Positions 24,071 to 32,435 of a stretch of 64,000 nucleotides of DNA are shown one piece after another (the stretch's first letter is position 1; every line of letters starts with the position of its first letter). This stretch comes from Microbacterium hibisci. Lineage in GTDB: Bacteria; Actinomycetota; Actinomycetes; Actinomycetales; Microbacteriaceae. The stretch spans positions 248,001-312,000 of the forward strand of contig NZ_JADIJC010000004.1 in NCBI RefSeq assembly GCF_015278255.1, written 5' to 3'. Made by a program: the position numbers and the translations under genes. The notes below the pieces were generated by a model. The model worked only from the letters and a program-made list of their open reading frames with translations, was not told the DNA's origin and ran no database searches.

Positions 24071-24829
24071 CGGGCGGTGGAGGCCGGTCCCCGCACGGTT
24101 GGTGAACTCGCGGAGCTCACCGGGGTGTCCACGATCAGCGTGCGCCGCGACCTCGTCGAATTCGCCGAGCAGGGCGCGCTCGTCCGCACCCGTGGTGGTG
24201 CGGCCCCCGCCAAGCGACGGGGCAGCGAGTACCCGTTCGGGCTGCGGCAGTCCGAGGAATCGGTGACGAAGCAGGCGCTCGCTGACCTGGCGGCGACGTT
24301 GGTCAAGCCCGGTGACAGTGTGCTCGTCGACAACGGCACGACCGCGCTCGCGGTTGCCGTGGAGCTGGCAGGGCTCGGTGTGACCGCGTTGGCGCTGTCG
24401 CTGCACGCGGCAGCGGCGCTGGCAAGCCGACCCGGTAACCAGGTGATCGTTCCTGGCGGACTGGTCGACCATGACGACCTCGGATTCACGAGTGCCGGTG
24501 CGGCCGACGCGGTGCGGGCCATGCGGTTCGACGTGGCGATCTTCGGCGCCTGCGCGGCAGATCCGGACACAGGGCTCACGGTCGCCGGCTGGGGCGACGC
24601 GCAAGTCAAGCGGGCCGCGCTGGCCAACTCCAGGCGCGCGATCCTGGTCGCCACCGCCGACAAGTTCTCCCGCACCGCCGCCCACCGGTTCGGTGATCTG
24701 TCCGACCTCGACACCATCGTCACCACCCCGGACGCCGGCGTCGTGGTGCGCTACCAAGCCCGGCAAGCAGGCGTGGAAGTGCTCACCATCCCCGCCGCCG
24801 ACAACCCCTCGGCACCACGTGCGGGCTGA
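24038..24829 (+). CDS. DeoR-family transcriptional regulator
   Basis: A 263-residue regulator. Residues 1-55 hold the DeoR winged helix-turn-helix (RSERQRMIIRAVEAG, ELAELTGVSTISVRRDLVEF, then RGGA). The remainder is the DeoR-type sugar-phosphate sensing domain with VLVDNGTTALAVAVEL and KFSRTAAHRFGDLSDLDTIVT. The GTG at 24038 gives the family-typical N-terminus. No ribosome-binding site is visible, so the mRNA may be nearly leaderless. It likely represses the divergent MFS gene until a phosphorylated sugar is present. Confidence 0.92.
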   Translation: MFRSERQRMIIRAVEAGPRTVGELAELTGVSTISVRRDLVEFAEQGALVRTRGGAAPAKRRGSEYPFGLRQSEESVTKQALADLAATLVKPGDSVLVDNGTTALAVAVELAGLGVTALALSLHAAAALASRPGNQVIVPGGLVDHDDLGFTSAGAADAVRAMRFDVAIFGACAADPDTGLTVAGWGDAQVKRAALANSRRAILVATADKFSRTAAHRFGDLSDLDTIVTTPDAGVVVRYQARQAGVEVLTIPAADNPSAPRAG

Positions 24830-24931
24830 TCGATCGCGATGCGCGGCGCGCGGTAAGGGCTCCGGGATGGTCTCGGAGTGCCGTGCAGCGAGCCAACCGC
24901 TCGCCCTTGCTCCGCTCCGCGCCGCGCTCGC

Positions 24932-25741
24932 TCAGACGAGCGCGTGGCGGAGATCGTCGCGTGATTCGTCGAGCCAGGCGACCCGCCGCCGGATGACATC
25001 GCCGACGCCTTCGTCCCACATGCGTGCCCACCCGCCTCCGAGGTTTTCCGCGGCCCATTTCATCGCGGCGTACGACCCGCTGAATCGAAGTCGAGCGGCC
25101 TCCAACAAGAGATCCACATCGAACCGATCTCGGCCATAGGCGTCGTACATCAACCTGAGCCTCGACCCTGCATCGCGTCCCGCCTGACCTGGTTCGACAT
25201 CCACGTCGGCGCAGAGCGGAACCCAGTGCATCGCGGTGTTCACGAAGTCGACCGAGCGCGTCGTGCGGTTGCTGAGGTCGAAGTCGATGACCCCCCAGGC
25301 GACGCCATCGCGGAACACGGTGTTCTGAGGGGTCAGGTCGCGGTGCCCGAAGATCACCGGTTCACCGGCGGGAAAGCTCGGTGTGGGCTTCCCCGGTTCG
25401 ACGGGCAGAGTCGGCGGGTCGAACGATTCGCTCGCGTCGTGGAGCCTTCGAAGAAGACGCGCAACCCCGGGAAGGACCTCGTCGCTGGTCGCCCAGGCAT
25501 CGACCGGTGAGCCCGCGACATCGCCCTCGAGGAAGGTGAGGACGTCGCGCCCCTGGTGGTCTCGCCCGAGCCAGCGCGGCGCGCCGGTGAAGCCGGCGGA
25601 CTCGAGGTGGAGGAGGTAGGCCTCGACCACGGCACTCGTCGATTGGTGCGGTCGGCGGACAGTGTCGCCGATCCGAACGACTCCCTCCGTGACATCACCG
25701 CGCGGAAGCTCGACCTCAGGTCCCTCCGAAAACGCAGCCAT
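24932..25741 (-). CDS. Aminoglycoside phosphotransferase-fold protein
   Basis: About 269 residues with the APH/choline-kinase fold. The catalytic loop FGHRDLTPQNTVF (HxDxxxxN) and the metal-binding GVIDFDLSN are intact, so kinase activity is likely, but the substrate is unknown; chromosomal members are often not antibiotic-resistance enzymes. The start is uncertain: ATG 25741 or 25762, and a further upstream start would overlap the divergent gene. It converges with the DeoR gene. Confidence 0.85.
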   Translation of the reverse strand: MAAFSEGPEVELPRGDVTEGVVRIGDTVRRPHQSTSAVVEAYLLHLESAGFTGAPRWLGRDHQGRDVLTFLEGDVAGSPVDAWATSDEVLPGVARLLRRLHDASESFDPPTLPVEPGKPTPSFPAGEPVIFGHRDLTPQNTVFRDGVAWGVIDFDLSNRTTRSVDFVNTAMHWVPLCADVDVEPGQAGRDAGSRLRLMYDAYGRDRFDVDLLLEAARLRFSGSYAAMKWAAENLGGGWARMWDEGVGDVIRRRVAWLDESRDDLRHALV

Positions 25742-25811
25742 CCCTCCATCTTGTCCGAGCATCGACAGATCGGGCGATGGCCCGCCCGTCGGGTGCGCGA
25801 GACTGGGCGTC

Positions 25812-26519
25812 GTGCCCACCCCATACCCCGACCCGGCGCCGAGCGCCGATCACGGCGATGCCGAGCACGTCTTCACAGACGCGGGCTGGACGCGGCTCGG
25901 CGCGGGGGACTGGGCGATCGCGCTGCTGTCACCGGACGGCCAGGCCGTCGCGCGCATCAGTCCGTTCGACCCGACCGGCCCGTACACCGCCGAGCTGTAC
26001 CTCCGCACCGAGCACACGCTCCTCGTGCCACGGCTGTATGCGCACCGGCGACTGACCGGCGGCGGCGACCTCATGGTCATGGAGCGCCTGCATCCTGTGG
26101 ACCCGTCGGATGCCGCCGGACTGCACCGCCTTCTTCTGGAGGAAGACGAGAGTGTCGCCGAGCTGACCCGCATCGTGCGCGCGATCCACGAGCGCGCTCT
26201 CGCGGAGCTGCCCTGGTGCGGCCCGATCGACGAGAACCCGTCGAATGTCATGCGCGGGTCCGACGGCCGCCTCGTGCTGATCGACCCGTTCTACGCGGAC
26301 GGTCCGGCACTCTACGCCACTGCCGCGTCGGATCCGGATGCCGTGGTCACAGGCATCCCCGAAGCTGAGCGCCGTTTCATGACCGAGATCCCGCTCGCCG
26401 AGTCCGGGCCGTGGGAGCCAGCCGACCGGGAGACGATGCGCCTCGGCCTCGCGGCCGCCGATGCTCGGCACCGACTCGCCCGCGCGTCGACGCTCGACGC
26501 GGACGAGGGTGGGCGTTGA
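25812..26519 (+). CDS. Kinase-fold protein with altered catalytic loop
   Basis: A 235-residue protein from GTG 25812 with a kinase-like layout: an N-lobe strand region (WAIALLSPDGQAVARISPFD), a hinge (LMVMERL), then PIDENPSNVM at the catalytic-loop position and LVLIDPFY at the DFG position. The Asp, Asn and second Asp are kept, but the usual HGD or HRD histidine is replaced by Pro-Ile. It may be a diverged phosphotransferase or a pseudokinase. It is divergent from another kinase-fold gene, so the pair may arise from an old duplication. Confidence 0.65.
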   Translation: MPTPYPDPAPSADHGDAEHVFTDAGWTRLGAGDWAIALLSPDGQAVARISPFDPTGPYTAELYLRTEHTLLVPRLYAHRRLTGGGDLMVMERLHPVDPSDAAGLHRLLLEEDESVAELTRIVRAIHERALAELPWCGPIDENPSNVMRGSDGRLVLIDPFYADGPALYATAASDPDAVVTGIPEAERRFMTEIPLAESGPWEPADRETMRLGLAAADARHRLARASTLDADEGGR

Positions 26520-26577
26520 CGCAACGTCGAAGTCAAGCCCCTCGGTCACCTCGCCGGGCGGAGCGAGACTCCGTCCC

Positions 26578-26784
26578 ATGAGTCACCACCCCGACGACAT
26601 CAAGCAGCCCCTCGACCACCTGCCTCCGAAGGACGAGCGCGACAAGGCGATCGAGATCGACGAGCCGCACTACCCCGGCACCGAAGGACCGGCGGATGCC
26701 TCGGCGGTGAGTCCTGCGACGGCCGCCGAGCCCGACCGGCCCGGCCGGCACGGACTGGACAAGCCACCGACCAGCGGGGCGTGA
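26578..26784 (+). CDS. Small acidic hypothetical protein
   Basis: A 68-residue, hydrophilic, Asp/Glu/Pro-rich protein starting at ATG 26578 (MSHHPDDIKQPLDHLPPK). It is likely disordered, with no membrane span. It contains EIDEPHYPGTEGPADA and ends KPPTSGA. No family is recognised. No strong ribosome-binding site is visible. Confidence 0.55.
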   Translation: MSHHPDDIKQPLDHLPPKDERDKAIEIDEPHYPGTEGPADASAVSPATAAEPDRPGRHGLDKPPTSGA

Positions 26785-26915
26785 TCTCGTCGAAGATCCC
26801 GCACCGGTGACGGCACCGCGCGGTATACCGAGGGCCCCGGGCGAAGATCAACAGGCGGGTGCCACATCTCGCGCTTGCGCCCGTCGCGCAGGAGTGGTCG
26901 GATAAGCGGGTGCAG

Positions 26916-27203
26916 ATGACGGTGACCGGTGGCCTGATGCTCGCGGCCGTCGGCGCCGCGCTGTACCTGCTCGCGGCGATCATGCTCGCGCGCGCCAATC
27001 ACGATCAGCGCGTGCCGTACTGGTCGAGCCCTCGCGTACCCTCCGGGTCATCGGTGGCCGTCCGCACCATCGGGGCGGCGACGATCGGCTTCGCCGCCAT
27101 CGCGTCACCGCTGGGCTACTGGGGCGTGGCGGCCCTGCTCACCGCGATCCTGTGCGGAGTCGCGGTGATCGCACACCACAACCGCTCGCTGCAGCGCGTG
27201 TGA
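26916..27203 (+). CDS. Small membrane protein
   Basis: A 95-residue protein with two to three hydrophobic spans (MLAAVGAALYLLAAIMLA, then TIGAATIGFAAIASPLGYWG, then VAALLTAILCGVAVIA) and a short polar loop. The start is uncertain: ATG 26916 is chosen, but a longer frame opens upstream to 26859. Function is unknown. It converges with the acylase gene. Confidence 0.6.
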   Translation: MTVTGGLMLAAVGAALYLLAAIMLARANHDQRVPYWSSPRVPSGSSVAVRTIGAATIGFAAIASPLGYWGVAALLTAILCGVAVIAHHNRSLQRV

Positions 27204-27250
27204 CCACCAGCGCCACCGCCTACCCCGACCCCGACCCCGACCCCGGGCCG

Positions 27251-27267
27251 CGGCGGTCGGACCGCCG
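27251..27267. terminator. GC hairpin between convergent genes
   Basis: CGGCGGTC-G-GACCGCCG is a perfect inverted repeat between the small membrane protein (plus) and the acylase (minus). It can form a six-base-pair GC stem in RNA from either strand. It is preceded by a CCCCGA hexamer run. No T-tract is present. Confidence 0.4.
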
Positions 27268-27283
27268 GAGCCCGGTTCGCTGA

Positions 27284-29950
27284 TCAGGGCCGGAGCACGA
27301 GGGTGTCGGTCGTGGAAGCGTCCACCGCGTCGGACGTGAAGGCCCACGGCGTCAGCTCGGCCTTCTGCCACGACTCCACCTGATCGATGTAGTTCGTGTG
27401 GAAGGCGTGGCCGCTCTGGCCGGTGAGCTGGTTCCAGCGCGACGCGTCGAAGTCCGACAGGTCGACGATCATGCGCATCGACGGCACGGTGACGGTCGCG
27501 AAGCTCGAGCCGAGGTCCCAGCCGGTCGCGTTCACCACCGACGAGCCGCCGCCCACCGGGAACGGGCCGCGGTTGAACAGCCACTCGATCGGGGCGATCC
27601 CCGACGTGCCGAAGGAGTCGTTCACGAGCGGCAGCGCGTGCAGGCTGCCCCAGTTCCAGCGCGAGGGGTTGTCGCCCTGCTCGTCGACGAGGCGCTCGTA
27701 CGCGTCGATCGCCGCGCGCTTGAGAGTGTCGGCCATGCCGTCCACGCCCAGCTCGTCGTTGGTCCACCACGGCGACGCCTCGTCGTCGAAGAGGGAATCC
27801 AGCACCAGGAAGAGCCGGCCCTGGCCGCTCAGCGGCGCAGGGTTCTCGCGGCCGTCGACGAAGACGTTCTCGGCAAGGGTGTCCCACAGCACGTTCGCGT
27901 ACGCCGCTGCCGCAGAATCCGCCTCGTTCTGGGCATCCCACTCCTGCAGCAGCGCGAGCGCGGCATCGGTCTCGTCGTCGCCCGTGGTGATCTCGGCGTA
28001 CGCGGCCGTCAGGCGCATGCCGATGAACGAGTAGTCGTCGGCGAGGATCGCGTTGAGGTCGTCGGCGGTCACCGGGCCCTTCGCGATCGCGCGCTGGATG
28101 AGCTCGTCGATGCGGGCGGCGCGCCAGCCGTAGTCCCAGTCGGTCGTGAGGGGGTGGCTGTAGTCCTGCCCGACGATCGCGTTGTTCGCGGTGACGATGT
28201 AGCCCTCGGTCGGGTTGTACGACACCGGCAGCTCCTCGAACGGGATGAATCCCTGCCACGCGTACGTCGAGTCCCAGCCGGGCTGCGGCATCGAGCCGTC
28301 GCCGGCGCCGCGGATCGGCAGCTTGCCGGGCGTCTGGTAGCCGATGTTGCCGTCGACGTCGGCGTAGATGAGGTTCTGCGCCGGGACGTCGAACAGGGCC
28401 GCGGCACCGCGGAAGTCGTCGAAGTCCTTCGCGGTGTTGAGCGCGAAGATGGCGGATGCCGTGGTCCCAGGCTGCAGCGCGGTCCAGCGCAGGCTCACCG
28501 CGTACTCGCCGTCCGGCGCGTCGGCCGGCGCGGTCACCGTTCCGTCGGTGCCGGTGAACGGGTCGTCGGCGATCGCCGTGAAGTCGTCGGTCAGGCCCGA
28601 CACGATCGGCCCGTTGGCCGTCGCGCGCACCTCGAGGCTGACATCGTCGCCGCCGGCGACCTTGAACGTCTCGGTGTGCGTCTCGAGCGGCACCAGCGCG
28701 CCGTCGTACCGGTAGGAGTCGCCCTCGATCTTCTCGAGGTACAGGTCGGTGACGTCGGTCGTCAGGTTCGTGAAGCCCCACGCGACCCGCGCGTTGTGAC
28801 CGATGATGACGCCCGGCAGGCCCGAGAACGAGAAGCCTGCGACGTCGAACGGGCAGTCGTCATCGACGGTGGAGCACTTGAGCTGGATCTGGTGCCACAC
28901 GCTCGGCAGCGACGCTCCGAGGTGCGGGTCGTTCGAGAGCAGGGGCATGCCGGTGTCGGTGACGCTGCCCGAGAGCACCCACGAGTTCGAGCCGATGCCC
29001 TCGCCGGCGTCGCCCACCAGCTCGCCCACGGCCGCGATCACGCCGTCGACCTCGGTCCACTCGATCGCGGCGGTCGCGGCATCCGTCTCTCCCGCCGCAT
29101 CACCGCCGTCGCCCTCACCCTCGCCCGAGTCGGCGCCCTCGGTCTCGCCCGAGCCCTCCTCGGCGTCGGGGGCGGTGCCGACAGCGGGCACCGTCGAGAT
29201 CTTGGGGACGATCACGGGGTTGCGGTCGAAGGGATAGCCCGGGTAGAGCTGGTCGATCTCCGCCTCGGTGAAGTCCGGGGCGATGACGGCGCGCTCGGTC
29301 TCGCTCTCGATGTTGCTGCGGAGGTCCCAGGCCATCGCCTTCAGCCATGCGACCGAGTCGGCGGGCGTCCACGGCTCGATCTCGTAGTCGGCGTTCTGGA
29401 GGCCCAGCACGGCGTACTCGAACGACGCGTCGGCGCCCTGGTTGTCGGCCAGGTAGGCGTTCACGCCGTCGGCGTACGCCTCGTAGTACGCGCGCTCGGT
29501 CTCGTCGAGCGCGTCGACCTCCTGCTGGGCGATGTCGTGCCAGCCGAGCGTGCGGAGGAATTGGTCGGTGCCGAGCTGCGACTCGCCGAACAGCTCCGAC
29601 AGTCGCCCGCTCGTGACGTGCCGGCGGAAGTCCATCTCCCAGAAGCGGTCCTGCGCATGGACGTAGCCCTGCGCGAAGAACAGGTCACCCGGCGAGTCGG
29701 CCGTGATGGTCGGGATGCCGAGCGCGTCGCGCTGCACCGTCACCTCGGCGTCGAGCCCGCTCGCCTTCACCTCGCCGCTCAGCTGCGGGAACGAGCGCTG
29801 CACGGTCCACGTCACGAAGCCGACCGCGACGAGGGCGAGCACGACGACGACCGCCAGGATGCTGAACAGGGCGATGCCGATCTTCCGCCCCACGGATCGA
29901 CGCGGCGCGGTGTCATCGACGGCGTAGGGCGAGGGCTGGGGCTTCGGCAT
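27284..29950 (-). CDS. Penicillin acylase family (Ntn hydrolase) membrane-anchored protein
   Basis: An 888-residue Ntn hydrolase of the penicillin G acylase/quorum-quenching AHL-acylase family. One transmembrane segment at about 22-48 anchors it. The alpha-chain region has VQRDALGIPTITADSPGDLFFAQGYVHAQDRFWEMD, a family signature. An acidic Gly/Glu-rich linker (about 262-292) precedes the self-cleavage site GSNSW, where S321 would become the N-terminal nucleophile. Beta-chain signatures (NDPHLG, AWGFTNLTTDVTDLY) follow. The acyl substrate is unknown. ATG 29950 fits the family start. It is divergent from a small secreted protein. Confidence 0.93.
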   Translation of the reverse strand: MPKPQPSPYAVDDTAPRRSVGRKIGIALFSILAVVVVLALVAVGFVTWTVQRSFPQLSGEVKASGLDAEVTVQRDALGIPTITADSPGDLFFAQGYVHAQDRFWEMDFRRHVTSGRLSELFGESQLGTDQFLRTLGWHDIAQQEVDALDETERAYYEAYADGVNAYLADNQGADASFEYAVLGLQNADYEIEPWTPADSVAWLKAMAWDLRSNIESETERAVIAPDFTEAEIDQLYPGYPFDRNPVIVPKISTVPAVGTAPDAEEGSGETEGADSGEGEGDGGDAAGETDAATAAIEWTEVDGVIAAVGELVGDAGEGIGSNSWVLSGSVTDTGMPLLSNDPHLGASLPSVWHQIQLKCSTVDDDCPFDVAGFSFSGLPGVIIGHNARVAWGFTNLTTDVTDLYLEKIEGDSYRYDGALVPLETHTETFKVAGGDDVSLEVRATANGPIVSGLTDDFTAIADDPFTGTDGTVTAPADAPDGEYAVSLRWTALQPGTTASAIFALNTAKDFDDFRGAAALFDVPAQNLIYADVDGNIGYQTPGKLPIRGAGDGSMPQPGWDSTYAWQGFIPFEELPVSYNPTEGYIVTANNAIVGQDYSHPLTTDWDYGWRAARIDELIQRAIAKGPVTADDLNAILADDYSFIGMRLTAAYAEITTGDDETDAALALLQEWDAQNEADSAAAAYANVLWDTLAENVFVDGRENPAPLSGQGRLFLVLDSLFDDEASPWWTNDELGVDGMADTLKRAAIDAYERLVDEQGDNPSRWNWGSLHALPLVNDSFGTSGIAPIEWLFNRGPFPVGGGSSVVNATGWDLGSSFATVTVPSMRMIVDLSDFDASRWNQLTGQSGHAFHTNYIDQVESWQKAELTPWAFTSDAVDASTTDTLVLRP

Positions 29951-30176
29951 TGAAGGGCTTTCCGGGCTGGGGTGGGGGAGACGCGGTGCCGGGCACCGCG
30001 GAACTCGGTGCCGCGCCGTTCGGGTCGCACGCACACCTTTCCGCATCGTAACCCCGACGCCCGCCCGCGACCGAATCGTCTCAGCTTTTCGCCGCACGAT
30101 CGGCCCCTTGTCACGGACGTGAGCCGCTGTCAGACTCGTCCCGTCACTGGCCGATCTCAACTGGGGAGAGATCCAT

Positions 30177-30524
30177 ATGTCCATGTCCACGCGCGTTCAG
30201 CGCCGTGCGGCTGCCGTCGCAGCCGCCGTTTCCTTCACCGCGGTCGTCGCGCTCGGGAGCGCCGCACCCGCCTTCGCGTCGCATCCGGCAGACGGCACCC
30301 ACCGGGTGGCGTACTGTCACGCGACGCACAGCGAGAAGAATCCGTACGTCTACATCGAGACCGACAAGCTCGCCGTCGTGCGCGCGCACGAGAAGCACCA
30401 GGATGACGAAGACATCATCCCCGCCTTCTGGTACGAGCGTCACGGCGAGGTGCTGTGGTTCCCGGGCAACGGCGACGCGTCGCAGATCGGCGACGGCACC
30501 TGCGACGGGGGCGGCGTCGGCTGA
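30177..30524 (+). CDS. Small secreted protein with CHAT-type domain
   Basis: A 115-residue protein with a clear Sec signal peptide (hydrophobic AAAVAAAVSFTAVVALG, cleavage after APAFA). The mature part has HRVAYCHATHSEKNPYVYIE and HEKHQDDEDIIPAF. This CHAT...NPY...H..HxxDIIP pattern recurs in actinobacterial secreted and cell-wall proteins; no function is known to me. GGGGAGAG stands before the ATG. A strong bidirectional hairpin follows. Confidence 0.8.
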   Translation: MSMSTRVQRRAAAVAAAVSFTAVVALGSAAPAFASHPADGTHRVAYCHATHSEKNPYVYIETDKLAVVRAHEKHQDDEDIIPAFWYERHGEVLWFPGNGDASQIGDGTCDGGGVG

Positions 30525-30536
30525 TCTGCCTTGACG

Positions 30537-30569
30537 AGACGGATGCCGCGGGTCGCGGCATCCGTCTCT
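30537..30569. terminator. Bidirectional 15-bp hairpin terminator
   Basis: A perfect 15-bp inverted repeat with loop GGT, lying between the stop of the secreted-protein gene (30524) and the stop of the YhgE gene (30582) on the opposite strand. The arms include the GGATGCCG octamer and its complement. Position and stability fit a shared terminator. Confidence 0.75.
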
Positions 30570-30581
30570 CCGGCGTGCTCG

Positions 30582-32435
30582 CTACCCGATGACGCTGGGC
30601 TGCAGGTCGCGCAGCGTGCGGAAGTGGGTCATGCGGGTGACGCCGATCGCGGCGATCGCCCCCGCGCCCACGAGCCACACGCCGAGGACGGCCAGGTCGA
30701 GCCACACCCGGTCGGCGCTGCCGCCGTACATCACCTGGCGCATGGCGTCGACGACGTAGCCCATCGGCAGTACGTGGTGCAGTGCCGCGAGGGGCGCGGG
30801 CAGGGTCTGCCACGGGAAGGTGCCGCCGGCGGTCACGAGCTGCAGCACCATCAGCACGAGGCCGAGGAACTGCCCGACCGAGCCGAGCCAGACGTTGAGG
30901 GCGAGCACGATCGCGGCGTACGTGGCGCTCGCGAGGAGCAGGATGCCGAGCGTCGCGAGCGGGTGTGCGAACGAGAACCCGAGCGCGAGCGCGAGCACGC
31001 CGAACAGTCCGAGCATCTGCACGCCGCCGAGGAGCGCCGGGGTCGCCCATCCCGCAAAGGTGATGCGGATCGGCGAGTGCAGCGCCGTCACGGCGCGCTT
31101 CGACACCGGCTTGACGATGAGGAACAGCGCGTAGATGCCGATCCAGCCGGCGAGGGCGGCGAAGAAGGGGGCGAGGCCGGCCCCGTAGTTCTGCGCCTGC
31201 GTGAGCGACGACCGCTCGATCGCGACGGGTGCGGCCAGGGTGTCGGCCTGGGCCTGGCGGGTCGCGGCGTCGTACGACGGAAGCTGCGCGGCCCCGTCGG
31301 CGAGCCCGTCGCGGAGCTGCCCGGCGCCGTCCTCGAGCTGCACGAGCCCGCTGTCGAGAGTCCCGGCGCCGTCGCGGAGCTGCGCGGCGCCGTCGGCGGC
31401 GGTCGCCGATCCCGTCGCGAGCGTCGAGGCGCCCGCGGCGACGGTCGCCGCCCCCGCCGACACCTGCTGCGCGCCGTCGTTCAGCCGATCCACCTGCGCG
31501 ACCGCGCCCTGCACGCGGTCGTCGACCGCGGTGAGCCGCTCACCGACCGGGTCGAGGGTGGCGAGCACCTCATCGATCTGCGCCTGGTCCACGCCGGCGG
31601 CGGCGAGCTTCGCCGCGATGTCGTCGCGCACGCCGGGGAGCGTCGACAGGGCTTCTGCGGAGGCCGCACCGATGCGGTCGGCGATCGCGTCGAGCTGCGC
31701 GGTGCCGTCGGCCACCTGGGCGGCGCCGCCCGAGACCTGTCCGGCTCCGTCGGCGAGCTGGGCGGCACCGTCGCGCAGCGACGCGGTGCCGTCGGCGAGG
31801 CGGGTCGCGCCTTCGGAGAGCTGCGACGCCCCGGCGCCCGCCTCGGTGAGACCGTCTGCCAGCTGCGAGGCGCCGGTGGCGGCATCCGTCAGCTGGATCC
31901 TGATCGTGTCGAGGGCGTCGAGCATCGTGAGGCCCGCCTCGGCGACCACCTTGTTTGTGATCGTTGTCTGGATGCGCTCGACCGCCTGCGTGCCGATCGT
32001 CGAGGCGAGGTAGTTGTTGGCGTCGCTGGTGTGCAGGACGATGTCGGCGGCGTGCGGGTCGCCGGTCGTGAGGGAGGCGACGGATGCCGTGAAGTCGGGC
32101 GGAACCTCGATCGCGAAGTCGTAGGTGCCGTCGTCGAGGCCGGCATCGGCCACTTCGGCGGTGGCGAGGCGCCAGTCGAACGAGCCGTCCTCGATGAGTT
32201 CCTGTGCGACCTCGTCGCCGAGGTTGCGGTCGACCCCGTTGAGCTGCGCGCCGGTGTCGGCGACGACGAGTGCGGCCGGCACCTGGTCGAGCTGGCCGTA
32301 CGGGTCGCGGTTGGCCCAGAGGTAGAGGCCGCCGTAGAGGATCGGCACCGCCATCAGCGCGATGAGCGCGATGAGCGACATGCGGGTGGACGTGAGGCGC
32401 CGGAGCTCGGCGAGGATCATCTGGGGGACCTTCAT
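30582..32435 (-). CDS. YhgE/Pip-type membrane protein
   Basis: A 617-residue protein of the YhgE/Pip (ABC-2-like) family. One span near residue 20-40 (MSLIALIALMAVPILYGGLYLW) is followed by a large extracytoplasmic domain and then about five spans at the C-terminus. The central part is a long chain of heptad-like units of the form LxDGAxQ (about residues 180-400), expected to be a coiled coil. Relatives include phage-infection protein and type VII secretion accessory EsaA. The ATG overlaps the stop of the upstream ABC-like gene, so it is the last gene of a TetR/ABC-like/YhgE operon. Confidence 0.88.
   Translation of the reverse strand: MKVPQMILAELRRLTSTRMSLIALIALMAVPILYGGLYLWANRDPYGQLDQVPAALVVADTGAQLNGVDRNLGDEVAQELIEDGSFDWRLATAEVADAGLDDGTYDFAIEVPPDFTASVASLTTGDPHAADIVLHTSDANNYLASTIGTQAVERIQTTITNKVVAEAGLTMLDALDTIRIQLTDAATGASQLADGLTEAGAGASQLSEGATRLADGTASLRDGAAQLADGAGQVSGGAAQVADGTAQLDAIADRIGAASAEALSTLPGVRDDIAAKLAAAGVDQAQIDEVLATLDPVGERLTAVDDRVQGAVAQVDRLNDGAQQVSAGAATVAAGASTLATGSATAADGAAQLRDGAGTLDSGLVQLEDGAGQLRDGLADGAAQLPSYDAATRQAQADTLAAPVAIERSSLTQAQNYGAGLAPFFAALAGWIGIYALFLIVKPVSKRAVTALHSPIRITFAGWATPALLGGVQMLGLFGVLALALGFSFAHPLATLGILLLASATYAAIVLALNVWLGSVGQFLGLVLMVLQLVTAGGTFPWQTLPAPLAALHHVLPMGYVVDAMRQVMYGGSADRVWLDLAVLGVWLVGAGAIAAIGVTRMTHFRTLRDLQPSVIG

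Noticed and set aside
27216..27245. CCCCGA hexamer run resembling a short satellite
   Set aside because: Only about three to four units; common low-complexity sequence at this GC content.
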